This document shows, piece after piece, positions 16,939 to 26,410 of a DNA stretch of 35,684 nucleotides. The DNA is taken from the NCBI RefSeq assembly GCF_027257955.1, contig NZ_JANZNQ010000025.1, positions 1-35,684 on the forward strand. The letters run 5' to 3'. The position numbers and the translations under genes are program-made. Each line of letters begins with the position of its first letter. Within the stretch, counting starts at the first letter, position 1. Under the pieces are notes generated by a model. That model ran no database searches. It was not told the origin of the DNA and was given only the letters and a program-made list of their open reading frames with translations. This DNA comes from Zhongshania aquatica. GTDB taxonomy: Bacteria > Pseudomonadota > Gammaproteobacteria > Pseudomonadales > Spongiibacteraceae.

Positions 16939-17975
16939 TTGGCGGTGCCATTGGGATGAATATTGCGCGCCCAAACATAATCATGACTGAAGGGTAACTG
17001 CATAGCTGCCTCAACGATGTATCGTGAGTAAAGCGTTGAATTAAGCTCTTGCTGGAAAAAGTTACGCGCACGTGCAGCCCAATCACGCCGCTTATCGTCG
17101 TCATGATGAAATTCGCGAATTTTAGTAATCAAATCTTGTTCGTCATCAAAATAAACTAAGGTTTCAGCTGGAACATAATCCTGAAAATCGCCACTACTAT
17201 GCGCAAACTGAAGTATACCGTTTCCGCCAAGCTGGGACATTCGGTCCGAGGTATACCACTGATCGCCCTCTTGGCGATTTAAATTCAGCGCCATTTTCGT
17301 CTTCGACAAGGCCTGATCATAGTCACGCCCCCAAACCGGTTCCTCGCCAAAACTACCGTAGGTTTTAAAATTCATCTCTCCATCAACGGCGTCTTTAACC
17401 GCCTTTACCATTTCTAATCGCTTGGTGAACTTGGTTGCATTGCTACAGAACAGTAAATCAATATCTAAGTCAGTTTGTTGCGAGTTATCCAACACCTCCA
17501 CTGAGGGCTCCACTGGATTCGGTATGTAATACAAGCGCGCCCCCAGGCCAGCAAAGCGCTGCATATCACGCAGACCGGTGGTCACAAATACCGCATCCAC
17601 TACACCAGCAAAAGCAGCAATTCGCTCGCTATTACTCGGCACAAACAAGGGGTCGCAGTTACAATGAATAATTACACTGTTTGGCAAACGCTGCCTAACC
17701 CGCTTTAAACTTTCAATACTGATAATATCAGTATGGCCAATAATAATTAGATCCGGGTCAACACCTTCTACCGCCTCTAAAAACCGCTTATTCGCCGCCT
17801 TTTTACCCAGCTCACGAATACCCAGTGGCGCCTCAAACGCAGCAACATCCCGATCACTAAAACTACGCACATAATGATTATTGCGAATCAAGCCGTATTT
17901 TAGTTTTTCCGCCCAACTAATGCGGCTAACGCCGTAAGTGCGCAAGCGGTCGTAGTCAACATGTAGCACTTTCAT
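16935..17975 (-). CDS. CgeB-like glycosyltransferase (GT1/GT4-type C-terminal domain)
   Basis: The 346-residue GT-B protein starts KVLHVDYDRLRTYGVSRISWA and has a DPDLIIIGHTD strand and SVIIHCNCDPLF. The C-terminal domain has DLLFCSNATKFTKRLEMVKAV, KTYGSFGEEPVWGRDY and KTKMALNLNRQEGDQWYTSDR, followed by MSQLGGNGILQF. The latter is the pattern of Glyco_trans_1_2/CgeB proteins, which act on cell-surface glycans. It overlaps the YrbL-like gene by 4 bases and follows a GT4 gene after 69 bases. Donor sugar unknown. Confidence 0.83.
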   Translation of the reverse strand: MKVLHVDYDRLRTYGVSRISWAEKLKYGLIRNNHYVRSFSDRDVAAFEAPLGIRELGKKAANKRFLEAVEGVDPDLIIIGHTDIISIESLKRVRQRLPNSVIIHCNCDPLFVPSNSERIAAFAGVVDAVFVTTGLRDMQRFAGLGARLYYIPNPVEPSVEVLDNSQQTDLDIDLLFCSNATKFTKRLEMVKAVKDAVDGEMNFKTYGSFGEEPVWGRDYDQALSKTKMALNLNRQEGDQWYTSDRMSQLGGNGILQFAHSSGDFQDYVPAETLVYFDDEQDLITKIREFHHDDDKRRDWAARARNFFQQELNSTLYSRYIVEAAMQLPFSHDYVWARNIHPNGTAK

Positions 17976-18044
17976 TATTTATTCTCGCCGCCTGTGAACA
18001 ACAAATTTAACACGTCATCTATATTCAACATGATATGCACTGCA

Positions 18045-19187
18045 TCATGGATTTGCTAATAAGCGCTGATAAACCGCCAAGGTACTCGCCAGCTGACTAC
18101 TTAAATAATAGTTTTCCGGGAGTTTAATCTCTGCGTCGGCATCAATTAAGTCATCTACCCGAGCCGCAAAACTCACCACATCATCGGGCGCAACCAAACC
18201 CTGCGGAAACCCAGCATTAAGCGACTCGCTAGCCCCGCCGCGATCGTAAGCGACTACAGGTGTGCCGCTCGCCAGAGACTCTGGCACCGTGCGGCCAAAA
18301 GGCTCTTCCTTATTGGACATATGACAGGTGACAGAAGCTAGCCCATAGAATTGAGCAATGTCGCTACGATGACCAACAAAGGTCACCGCGTCATCAAGCC
18401 CGAGTGCCGACCGCATACCTAGCAATTCATCAAAGTAATGTTGCTTACCAGGTTCAGCATCACCCACGACCACACCATGGCAATCTTGACGGAGTCGTAC
18501 CAAACGCGACATCATTTGTAAAAACGCCTCCTGCCCCTTCCAACGGGTTAAACGCCCAGGCATTAAAATGATGTGCTTATCTTGCAGTTGCGGATATTGC
18601 TGGAATAACTCTTTTTTCCACTCAGAAGTGCACGCATCATGATTAAACGCAGCGGGATCCAAACCACGGGGAATAAGAGTGATACGACGTTCATCCGCCT
18701 TATAATTAGTAATAATGTATTTTTTTACGCAGTCGGATATCGCAATGAGGTGTTCGGCACGCGCCATCACTGCACTGTAAAAATTAACCGAGTACATGCC
18801 ATGAAATGTGCTAACTAAACGCGGCCTAGTTACGGGATTCATCCGCCGCCACGCCAACCAAACTATCCAGGCAGGCGCTCGTGAACGCACATGTACCACA
18901 TCCGCATTTAACGACTCGAGCAATTTGCGCATGGGACGAACTTGCAATAATGACCATAGCGACTTGCGATGTACGGGAAAAGTAATGTGCTCACTTCCGT
19001 CTGAAACAAGCCCTTCCACCATACGACCACCAAAGGAAATGACAACTGAAGTGTGGCCACCAAGCACCAACTCCCTCGCCAACTCAACAGTGCCGCGCTC
19101 AACACCGCCAGAGTTCAAGGCAGGCAAGACCTGCACTATTTTAAGCGGCCGCGTTATATTGACGTTTATGCTCTCAGCACTGGGCAT
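18045..19187 (-). CDS. Glycosyltransferase family 4
   Basis: The 380-residue GT-B enzyme shows IVQVLPALNSGGVERGTVELAREL (acceptor-side loop GGVERG), DVVHVRSRAPAWIVWLAWRR, HLIAISDCVKKYI, ILMPGRLTRWKGQEAFLQMM and HMSNKEEPFGRTVPESLASG followed by TPVVAYDRGG, the donor-binding E-x7-E region. GGAAAC lies upstream of the ATG. These features are frequent in LPS core transferases with heptose or hexose donors. It follows the ELM1-family gene by about 20 bases in the same operon. Confidence 0.92.
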   Translation of the reverse strand: MPSAESINVNITRPLKIVQVLPALNSGGVERGTVELARELVLGGHTSVVISFGGRMVEGLVSDGSEHITFPVHRKSLWSLLQVRPMRKLLESLNADVVHVRSRAPAWIVWLAWRRMNPVTRPRLVSTFHGMYSVNFYSAVMARAEHLIAISDCVKKYIITNYKADERRITLIPRGLDPAAFNHDACTSEWKKELFQQYPQLQDKHIILMPGRLTRWKGQEAFLQMMSRLVRLRQDCHGVVVGDAEPGKQHYFDELLGMRSALGLDDAVTFVGHRSDIAQFYGLASVTCHMSNKEEPFGRTVPESLASGTPVVAYDRGGASESLNAGFPQGLVAPDDVVSFAARVDDLIDADAEIKLPENYYLSSQLASTLAVYQRLLANP

Positions 19188-19208
19188 ATCGTTTCCAAAT
19201 CTAAATTA

Positions 19209-20123
19209 TTAAAGACAAGCACTATCAAGCTGCAACCACCAATCGGCGACTCTATCGGCCTCCCACAAGGGCCGCACAGCAGACGGTAATTTTTTACTTA
19301 AATCCGCATGTGCATACGCCGTGGCAAGACCACTAGTCGCTAGCTGAGCCATGCTCCTTGTCACACGAGACTCTCGCAATGGCGCTAGATCAATCAAGCC
19401 CGTCGGTGCACCTGAACTCACGCTTTCGTATACCATAGAAACACTATCGCAACTTACCCAAACCTGCCCGACTTGAGACAAAATTTTAGGCAGCCATCCA
19501 GATCCGGTTTCTGAATACGGCAAAACTTTAATATTTACCAAGGCTAATTCTGATAACGCGTCGAGGAGGCCAACAGGCGTTCTCGGCGAATCTGACACCA
19601 ACCATTCAATACCGGTCTGGGCACCAGCAATGCGTTTTAGCTGCGCGAGAACGGCGGCGTTGTCCCAAGAAAAATGCTTATTGATTCCACCCAATAAAAT
19701 CAAACCCTGATGATCGTTACGTCCTTCATATTTAGGAACAATATGATTGATAACACCAAAGGTACCAAGCACTGAATCTCGCTCAGGTGGCGAGTCATGA
19801 AAGGGCATACATATCGCATCAAATAAACCCAAAGGCAGCGATGGCCGCATTAATAAAAACGCTTTAGCTCCCGTCACCCACTTACACCACAACATGGGCA
19901 GATGCGTTTTGCTGCCCGCTGCCAGTATCCAATCTGGCCTATGCTGCGTCTTAAATTGAGACATCAAATGCCCGCAACCTTTAAAACTAAAATTCTGTTT
20001 TGTAAGATCAAGCCAATGGAGTTCTACATCAGACTTGTCCTGCAGACGATCCAACAAACCCCGCAACTGATTAAGGTGCCCCAAGCGACCATCGGTGATC
20101 ACCCAAATGCGGCGCAAGCTCAT
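19209..20123 (-). CDS. ELM1/GtrOC1 family putative glycosyltransferase
   Basis: The 304-residue protein has the family N-terminus RIWVITDGRLGHLNQLRGLL, then WILAAGSKTHLPMLWCKW, KAFLLMRPSLPLGLFDAICM and PFHD. VINHIVP and a C-terminal VWVSCDSVSMVYESVSSGAPTG are GT-B-like donor-site features. Bacterial members sit in LPS or capsule loci and are thought to be sugar transferases, while the plant homologue ELM1 affects mitochondrial fission. Here the ATGA overlap with the lipid A acyltransferase gene ties it tightly to lipid A/core assembly. The sugar it transfers, if any, is not known. Confidence 0.82.
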   Translation of the reverse strand: MSLRRIWVITDGRLGHLNQLRGLLDRLQDKSDVELHWLDLTKQNFSFKGCGHLMSQFKTQHRPDWILAAGSKTHLPMLWCKWVTGAKAFLLMRPSLPLGLFDAICMPFHDSPPERDSVLGTFGVINHIVPKYEGRNDHQGLILLGGINKHFSWDNAAVLAQLKRIAGAQTGIEWLVSDSPRTPVGLLDALSELALVNIKVLPYSETGSGWLPKILSQVGQVWVSCDSVSMVYESVSSGAPTGLIDLAPLRESRVTRSMAQLATSGLATAYAHADLSKKLPSAVRPLWEADRVADWWLQLDSACL

Positions 20124-21019
20124 TCGTAAAACCCTGCCTCACCAACGGGCCGAGTCTTGAAGCGACGGTGCACCCACATATACTGCTCGGGCACCATAAG
20201 AATATTTTCTTCAAGAATTGCATTAATCGCCCGCGCATCTGCAACAGGATCCCCACTGGGGAAATTATCCATGGGTATAATTTCAACACGGTAACGGCGA
20301 CCACTATCCAGACGTTGCTGATTGGCATACACCACCCTCGCGCGACCACCTTTTGCCAAGGTACTGGTGCCAATGGTCGTCGCAGCAGGGATACCAAAAA
20401 ACGGCACAAACTCCGCGGACTTTCGGCCGTAATCCTGGTCGGGCAAATAATATAAGCGCCGCCCCTCGCGAAGCCGTTTCAAGGCCCGCTTGATATCTCG
20501 CCGATGAATCGGCTCGCCATAACGACCGCGCGACCTGCTCAAAATATATTCAAACACCGGGTTCTTGTGCTTGCGGTAAAACGAATCCGATGGGTACTGT
20601 CCGCCAACTAAGGTGCCGCAAACATCCAAGCTAGTGAAATGGGTAGCAATGATAATAATCCCGCTTCCACCTTCCGGCACTTCGAGATGTTCTTTACCAA
20701 TCAACTCAAACTCAACACCAAGTTTTTCTGGTGCAATAAACCACACCCGCAGCGTTTCCATTAGCCCCACGCCCTGATTACGCATGGTCTTCTTTACCAG
20801 CAAGGTAAACTCGGCACTCGACAACTCGGGGAAGCAAAGCCGCAAATTTGTTTCACAAATATGACGCCGTCTTTTTGCAAGACAGTAAAATACATTACCT
20901 ATTCCCGCACCCAAGGCATAACTTAGCCGTCGCGGCAAATGGGCGAGCGACCAAAGTAAACCAATCCCACACCACGTAAGCCAGTGACGCGGATAAAGCA
21001 GCTGTCTCTCAATTGTCAT
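20120..21019 (-). CDS. lpxL: Lipid A lauroyl/myristoyl acyltransferase (LpxL/HtrB family)
   Basis: The 299-residue inner-membrane enzyme has an N-terminal hydrophobic segment (WLTWCGIGLLWSLAHLP) and the H-x4-D catalytic motif at residues 127-132 (IIATHFTSLD). YLPDQDYG and FFGIPAATTIGTSTLAKGGRARVV are typical of secondary acyltransferases, which move an acyl chain from ACP to Kdo2-lipid IVA. Whether it adds the first or second chain (LpxL or LpxM role) is uncertain. It heads the six-gene LPS operon. No strong Shine-Dalgarno is visible. A TACAAT box on the minus strand at 21096-21091 is a candidate -10. Confidence 0.9.
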   Translation of the reverse strand: MTIERQLLYPRHWLTWCGIGLLWSLAHLPRRLSYALGAGIGNVFYCLAKRRRHICETNLRLCFPELSSAEFTLLVKKTMRNQGVGLMETLRVWFIAPEKLGVEFELIGKEHLEVPEGGSGIIIIATHFTSLDVCGTLVGGQYPSDSFYRKHKNPVFEYILSRSRGRYGEPIHRRDIKRALKRLREGRRLYYLPDQDYGRKSAEFVPFFGIPAATTIGTSTLAKGGRARVVYANQQRLDSGRRYRVEIIPMDNFPSGDPVADARAINAILEENILMVPEQYMWVHRRFKTRPVGEAGFYE

Positions 21020-21120
21020 CTGATTGCATTACACTATTGCTACATTTCAATACTGGCACTGCGAATAAAATTACGCAGATAAAGTGCCGCATTGTACACT
21101 GTTTGCCGCACGAGGTTAGC

Positions 21121-21145
21121 ACGGCGCCGGTTAAACCGACGCCGT
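21121..21145. repeat. Imperfect palindrome in the lpxL/dgkA divergent region
   Basis: The sequence ACGGCG-C-CGGT-TAA-ACCG-A-CGCCGT forms two arms of 11 bases with a single mismatch. It lies in the 185-base gap between the divergent lpxL-type operon and dgkA. That would suit an operator for either, or a transcript hairpin. No T run follows, so it is not an obvious terminator. Confidence 0.5.
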
Positions 21146-21204
21146 AATGCACCACCTAAGATTGGCAGCATAAACCAAGCAGCGCGGAGATTTACAAACT
21201 TATC

Positions 21205-21579
21205 ATGATGAACAAACCTGGCCGCACTGGCCCTGCACGCATTTTGGATGCGTCGAAATATTCCCTTAAAGGTTTGCGCGCCGCATGGAAGCATGAGGAA
21301 GCCTTCCGACAAGAGAGCATGCTCGCACTAATTATGCTCCCCGGCGCATTATGGCTGGGCACAAATGCCACCCAACGATCAATATTAATTACCACCGTCA
21401 TCATCGTCGTCATCGTTGAGCTCATTAACTCGGCGATTGAAGCCGTCGTAGATCGGATTAGCACCGACCACCACCCCTTGTCAGGCCAAGCCAAAGACAT
21501 TGGCTCGGCCGCGGTTATGCTAAGCCTGCTGCTTTGTATCAGCTGCTGGGGAATGATTGCTGCGGAGCGATTTTTATAA
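21205..21579 (+). CDS. dgkA: Diacylglycerol kinase
   Basis: This small integral membrane kinase of 124 residues (E. coli DgkA has about 122) recycles diacylglycerol to phosphatidate with ATP. The signature block VELINSAIEAVVDRI followed by HHPLSGQAKDIGSAAV contains the catalytic and metal-binding glutamates and the Asp/Lys pair. AWKHEEAFRQE near the N-terminus is also typical. Three hydrophobic segments are evident. The ATG-ATG start has only a distant GGAGA upstream. It is divergent from the lipid A operon, and in Gram-negatives DgkA often supports turnover caused by envelope glycan modification. Confidence 0.95.
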   Translation: MMNKPGRTGPARILDASKYSLKGLRAAWKHEEAFRQESMLALIMLPGALWLGTNATQRSILITTVIIVVIVELINSAIEAVVDRISTDHHPLSGQAKDIGSAAVMLSLLLCISCWGMIAAERFL

Positions 21580-21623
21580 AATGGCGATTAACGAATAATT
21601 AGCACGATAGGCTGGCTACGGGC

Positions 21624-21652
21624 TTGACAATAGTTCGTCAAACGTGAATAAT
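21624..21652 (+). promoter_or_regulatory. Sigma70-type promoter of rpsT
   Basis: A consensus -35 TTGACA at 21624-21629 is followed after exactly 17 bases by AATAAT at 21647-21652, one mismatch from TATAAT. Transcription would start near 21659, giving a short leader before the rpsT start at 21697. This is the strongest promoter I see in the window, as expected for a ribosomal protein gene. Confidence 0.85.
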
Positions 21653-21696
21653 TCCCGGCCTAAATTTTCAGCACTAGGTTTCAAGGAGTTATAAGG

Positions 21697-21969
21697 GTGG
21701 CGAATTCTCCACAAGCTAAAAAACGCGCACGTCAGGCGGAAAAAAGTCGTACGCATAACGCCAGCCTGCGCTCAATGGTACGTACATACCTAAAGAAAGT
21801 ATTGGCTGCAATTGCTTCAGGCGACCAAGAAGCGGCTAAAACTGCGTATGTATCTGCAGTTTCTGTTATCGACCGCATGGCCGACAAAGGCATTCTTCAC
21901 AAGAACAAAGCTGCTCGACATAAGAGCCGACTGAACAGCAAAATCAAAGCAATGAGCGCTGCCGCTTAA
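21697..21969 (+). CDS. rpsT: 30S ribosomal protein S20
   Basis: The 90-residue basic protein begins [22 protein letters not shown] and includes [21 protein letters not shown], both diagnostic for S20, which binds 16S rRNA in the small subunit body. The start codon is GTG, preceded by AAGGAG at an eight-base spacing. A non-AUG start is notable because E. coli rpsT uses UUG as part of translational feedback by S20. The gene is monocistronic, with its own promoter and a strong terminator. Confidence 0.97.
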   Translation: MANSPQAKKRARQAEKSRTHNASLRSMVRTYLKKVLAAIASGDQEAAKTAYVSAVSVIDRMADKGILHKNKAARHKSRLNSKIKAMSAAA

Positions 21970-21993
21970 TTTATAGTTTTGATTTTGCAGTAT

Positions 21994-22023
21994 AAAAAAA
22001 CCCGCTTCTTAGCGGGTTTTTTT
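21994..22023. terminator. Bidirectional intrinsic terminator between rpsT and proB
   Basis: A stem CCCGCT-TCTT-AGCGGG, flanked by A7 on the left and T7 on the right, works for rpsT on the plus strand and for proB on the minus strand. The A/T flanks extend the stem. Confidence 0.92.
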
Positions 22024-22049
22024 ATTGTCCAGTATTTGTGAATCGGCAC

Positions 22050-23186
22050 TCAGCCACTTACCACTAAATTATCTCGATGAATAAGCTCTGGCTCACCAAC
22101 AAAACCCAAGGTTTCAGCAATCTTACTGCTAGACATACCCTGCAAACGCCGGGCGTCATCCGCACAATAGTTAACCAAGCCCCGCGCAACCTCATTCCCT
22201 TGGCCGTCAACACACTTCACTAGATCACCACGAGAAAACTGCCCGGTAACCGCCACTACCCCCACGGGTAGTAAACTGCGCCCCTGTTGACGCAGTACAC
22301 GCGCCGCACCATCATCAAGCTCTACAGTGCCTCGCAATTGCAATTGCCCTGCCAACCATTTTTTACGAGCGGTAATTGGCGGTTCCTTCGAAAGCAGCAG
22401 CGTACCTAAATCTTCTGCCTCAAAAATCCGATCCAAGACCCGGTCTTCACGCCCTCCAACAATGATCGTATTCGCACCGGAGCGCGACGCCAAACGTGCC
22501 GCGCGTAATTTGGTCAACATACCGCCGCGACCAAGAGAGCCAGCCGCACCACCAACCATGATATCGAGGCCGCGATCTTCGACCGAGGCCTCCGAAATTA
22601 ACTTAGCATTAGGATTAGAGCGGGGATCCTCTTCAAACAAACCGCGCTGGTCAGTCAAAATCACCAGCGTGTCGGCGTCGATCAAATTGGCAACCAGCGC
22701 TGCCAGCGTGTCGTTATCACCAAAGCGAATCTCATCGGTAACCACTGTGTCGTTTTCATTAACCACCGGCACAACACCCAACTCAAGCAGAGTTAACAGC
22801 GTACTACGCGCATTCAAATAGCGATCACGCGCAGAAATATCGTCGTGACCCAGCAATATTTGCGCAGTTTGCAAACCATGAGTCCGAAACCTTGTTTCGT
22901 ATGCATGCACCAGCCCCATCTGCCCGACAGCGGCGGCAGCCTGTAACTTATGCAGGTTATCGGGACGCTCGCGCCAGCCAAGACGAGTCATGCCCTCGGC
23001 GACGGCACCCGAGGACACCAGCACCACTTCGCGACCAGACGCGCGAAGCGACGCCAACTGGGATACCCACGCATCCAAGCCTTCGGCATAAAGCCCACGC
23101 CCATCGTTCGTTAACAGCGCAGAACCAATTTTCACCACCACACGCTTACTGGCTTTTAGCCCCCGCCTACTCTCAGACAAGATCAC
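22050..23186 (-). CDS. proB: Glutamate 5-kinase
   Basis: The protein has 378 residues. The amino-acid kinase domain starts [18 protein letters not shown] and has [38 protein letters not shown] and [15 protein letters not shown]-terminal PUA domain begins at about residue 290 ([13 protein letters not shown]) and contains SLLPVGV and [11 protein letters not shown]. It phosphorylates glutamate in the first step of proline synthesis, normally under proline feedback. The start is probably GTG at 23186, 6 bases after obgE, with GAGG just upstream; a TTG two codons later is an alternative. Placement after obgE is common in gammaproteobacteria. Confidence 0.96.
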   Translation of the reverse strand: MILSESRRGLKASKRVVVKIGSALLTNDGRGLYAEGLDAWVSQLASLRASGREVVLVSSGAVAEGMTRLGWRERPDNLHKLQAAAAVGQMGLVHAYETRFRTHGLQTAQILLGHDDISARDRYLNARSTLLTLLELGVVPVVNENDTVVTDEIRFGDNDTLAALVANLIDADTLVILTDQRGLFEEDPRSNPNAKLISEASVEDRGLDIMVGGAAGSLGRGGMLTKLRAARLASRSGANTIIVGGREDRVLDRIFEAEDLGTLLLSKEPPITARKKWLAGQLQLRGTVELDDGAARVLRQQGRSLLPVGVVAVTGQFSRGDLVKCVDGQGNEVARGLVNYCADDARRLQGMSSSKIAETLGFVGEPELIHRDNLVVSG

Positions 23187-23192
23187 TTCACC

Positions 23193-24407
<1,215 letters not shown>

Positions 24408-24444
24408 CTAAAAAGGAGTGTGCTTAAAACCTATCTACAGAAAC

Positions 24445-24475
24445 AAAAAAGCCCCGTCAACAGACGAGGCTTTAA
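24445..24475 (-). terminator. Intrinsic terminator after rpmA
   Basis: On the minus strand, GCCTCGTC-TGTT-GACGGGGC forms a stem with one G-T pair, followed by six T residues. It lies between rpmA and obgE and should uncouple ribosomal protein output from the GTPase. Confidence 0.85.
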
Positions 24476-24491
24476 ACGTCGAGAAGAGGGC

Positions 24492-24749
24492 TTAGGCCGC
24501 AACAATACTAATGTATTTGCGACTCTTTGGACCTTTCACTTCAAACTTCACCACACCGTCTGCTTTTGCAAACAAAGTATGGTCGGTGCCACAACCGACG
24601 TTTTCACCTGCGTGAAAGCGTGTGCCGCGCTGACGAACAATAATGCTGCCCGCGCTAACAGTTTGACCACCAAAACGTTTTACGCCAAGACGCTTACTCT
24701 GCGAGTCGCGTCCGTTACGAGTACTACCACCAGCTTTCTTGTGAGCCAT
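24492..24749 (-). CDS. rpmA: 50S ribosomal protein L27
   Basis: The 85-residue protein begins [20 protein letters not shown], the conserved L27 N-terminus that reaches towards the peptidyl transferase centre. [19 protein letters not shown] follows. AGGAGA lies five bases ahead of the ATG. It is in the usual rplU-rpmA pair, 17 bases after rplU. No N-terminal cleavage extension of the Firmicutes type is present. Confidence 0.98.
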   Translation of the reverse strand: MAHKKAGGSTRNGRDSQSKRLGVKRFGGQTVSAGSIIVRQRGTRFHAGENVGCGTDHTLFAKADGVVKFEVKGPKSRKYISIVAA

Positions 24750-24766
24750 GAGTCTCTCCTAATTCC

Positions 24767-25078
24767 TTAAGCACTGATACCAGTGATTTTCACTTCGGTG
24801 AACCACTGACGGTGACCAGCTTGCTTCATGCTGTGCTTCCGACGGCGAAACTTAACAATCTTCACCTTGGCATGACGACCTTGCGAAATAACTTCCGCAG
24901 TCACTTTGCCACCATCGACATAAGGTGCGCCAATTTTTAGCTCTTCACCGGCCTTAACCATCAACACTTTGTCAAAGGTTACGCTTTCGCCAGTGGCAAC
25001 TTCAATTTTTTCTAGCTTGAGGGTCTCACCCTCAATCACACGGTGCTGCTTACCACCACTTTCAATAACTGCGTACAT
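24767..25078 (-). CDS. rplU: 50S ribosomal protein L21
   Basis: The 103-residue protein starts [18 protein letters not shown] and contains [20 protein letters not shown], both diagnostic of L21, a 23S rRNA-binding protein. The ATG at 25078 has GGAG nine bases upstream and gives the standard length. A longer frame begins at a TTG that overlaps the Shine-Dalgarno and is rejected. It is transcribed from a good promoter at 25252-25224. Confidence 0.98.
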   Translation of the reverse strand: MYAVIESGGKQHRVIEGETLKLEKIEVATGESVTFDKVLMVKAGEELKIGAPYVDGGKVTAEVISQGRHAKVKIVKFRRRKHSMKQAGHRQWFTEVKITGISA

Positions 25079-25223
25079 GGGCATAATCTCCAAGAGCCTG
25101 CTTGCAATAATTTGTTTCGGCCGAGCGTTTTATGCTTGCGCATTCCACGCCGGGACAAGTCCAGGCACCGTCACCACCACTTAACCATTAAGGGGTCGCA
25201 CGGTTTTGCTTTCAGGGGCGCGA

Positions 25224-25252
25224 ATTGTACGCAGTTTTGTAAAAATAAACAA
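25224..25252 (-). promoter_or_regulatory. Sigma70-type promoter of rplU-rpmA
   Basis: On the minus strand, TTGTTT at 25252-25247 is followed after 17 bases by TACAAT at 25229-25224. The leader to the rplU start is about 140 bases. That length leaves room for regulation, but I see no clear ribosomal-protein binding structure. No comparable promoter for the divergent ispB was found. Confidence 0.8.
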
Positions 25253-25343
25253 CACTCTAAAAAACGCTTAGCGCAGAAACCTTGACAGCTCGCAGCTGCG
25301 CTCATACGATGCCAACCGACTCCGCCAGACGTATCTCGTAACC

Positions 25344-26303
25344 ATGCAACAGATCCGCCAGATCGTTGACAGCGAATTTGCCGCGGTCAACGAGTTTATC
25401 ATCGCACAACTGCACTCCAATGTGCCCCTCGTAGAAAACATCGGCCACTACATCGTCGATGCTGGGGGCAAGCGGCTGCGCCCCCTGCTTACCCTTCTTT
25501 GCGCCGGTGCTATTGGCAAGATTGAACAGCAGCACGTTAAGCTGGCTGCGGTAATCGAATTTATACATACCGCCACACTACTTCACGACGATGTTGTCGA
25601 TATTTCGGCACTACGCCGCGGTAGGCCAACAGCCAATGCAAATTGGGGAAATGCGCCCAGCGTTCTGGTTGGCGACTTCCTTTACTCACGCGCCTTTCAA
25701 ATTCTAGTCGAAATCAGCAGCCTACCACTGATGGGGCTTCTGTCTGGCACCACTAACACCGTAGCCGAAGGCGAAGTGTTGCAACTGAGCCGCGCCGGCA
25801 ATGCTGATACTAGTGAAACGACCTACTTCGACGTTATTCGCTGCAAAACAGCCGTGCTATTCGGCGCAGCCTGCGAAGGCGCAGCGATAATCAGCAATGC
25901 CGATCAGCACCAAACAGCCCTCTACGACTATGGCCTCAATCTCGGCATTGCATTCCAGCTCATCGACGACATTCTTGACTACGAAGGCGACCCAGACGAA
26001 ACCGGCAAAAATGTCGGCGACGACCTTGCCGAAGGCAAGCCAACACTCCCCCTCATTTACGTTTTACAACACGGCAATGAACAACAACAACAATTGGTAC
26101 GTGACGCCATCAGCAATAAAACCGCCGAGCATCTCAATGCCATCGTTGACGCCGTCACCACCACCGGCGCACTTGCTTATTGCAGAAGTGCAGCAGAACG
26201 CTATACCAATCTGGCACTAGCCGCGCTAACACCATTCGAGCCATCTCCTTACCGAGACGCACTCGAAAAACTCACCACAATAGCCTTATCGCGCCGCAGT
26301 TAA
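25344..26303 (+). CDS. ispB: Octaprenyl (polyprenyl) diphosphate synthase
   Basis: The 319-residue all-helical trans-prenyltransferase makes the ubiquinone side chain from IPP and farnesyl-PP. GGKRLRPLLTLL precedes the first aspartate-rich motif, LLHDDVVD, and the second is LIDDILDYEGD. EGEVLQLSRAGN and the KTAVLFGAACEGAA segment are typical of IspB rather than IspA. Its placement divergent from rplU-rpmA is a standard gammaproteobacterial arrangement. The product chain length cannot be read reliably. No obvious Shine-Dalgarno precedes the ATG. Confidence 0.95.
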   Translation: MQQIRQIVDSEFAAVNEFIIAQLHSNVPLVENIGHYIVDAGGKRLRPLLTLLCAGAIGKIEQQHVKLAAVIEFIHTATLLHDDVVDISALRRGRPTANANWGNAPSVLVGDFLYSRAFQILVEISSLPLMGLLSGTTNTVAEGEVLQLSRAGNADTSETTYFDVIRCKTAVLFGAACEGAAIISNADQHQTALYDYGLNLGIAFQLIDDILDYEGDPDETGKNVGDDLAEGKPTLPLIYVLQHGNEQQQQLVRDAISNKTAEHLNAIVDAVTTTGALAYCRSAAERYTNLALAALTPFEPSPYRDALEKLTTIALSRRS

Positions 26304-26346
26304 GCGCGCTAGCGGATTACATTCCACCCCCGAAGCCGATACAATT

Positions 26347-26384
26347 TAGGTTATGTACGCCGGTACGGATAGACCGGCAACCTA
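26347..26384. repeat. Two-tier inverted repeat between ispB and pgi
   Basis: The outer arms TAGGTT (26347-26352) and AACCTA (26379-26384) enclose an inner stem GCCGGT (26359-26364) and ACCGGC (26373-26378), with an eight-base loop and a six-base bulge on one side. No T run follows, so a simple terminator is unlikely. It lies 27 bases before the pgi start and could be a regulatory structure in its leader. Confidence 0.5.
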
Positions 26385-26410
26385 TAAACGGACATTGATA
26401 AGGACACGCT

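Noticed and set aside
21040-21312. 90-codon minus-strand frame between lpxL and dgkA, ending in a very basic tail
   Set aside because: It overlaps dgkA antisense, contains the palindrome and promoter region, and neither of its possible starts has a ribosome site. A 43-codon version from 21171 cannot be excluded but has no support.
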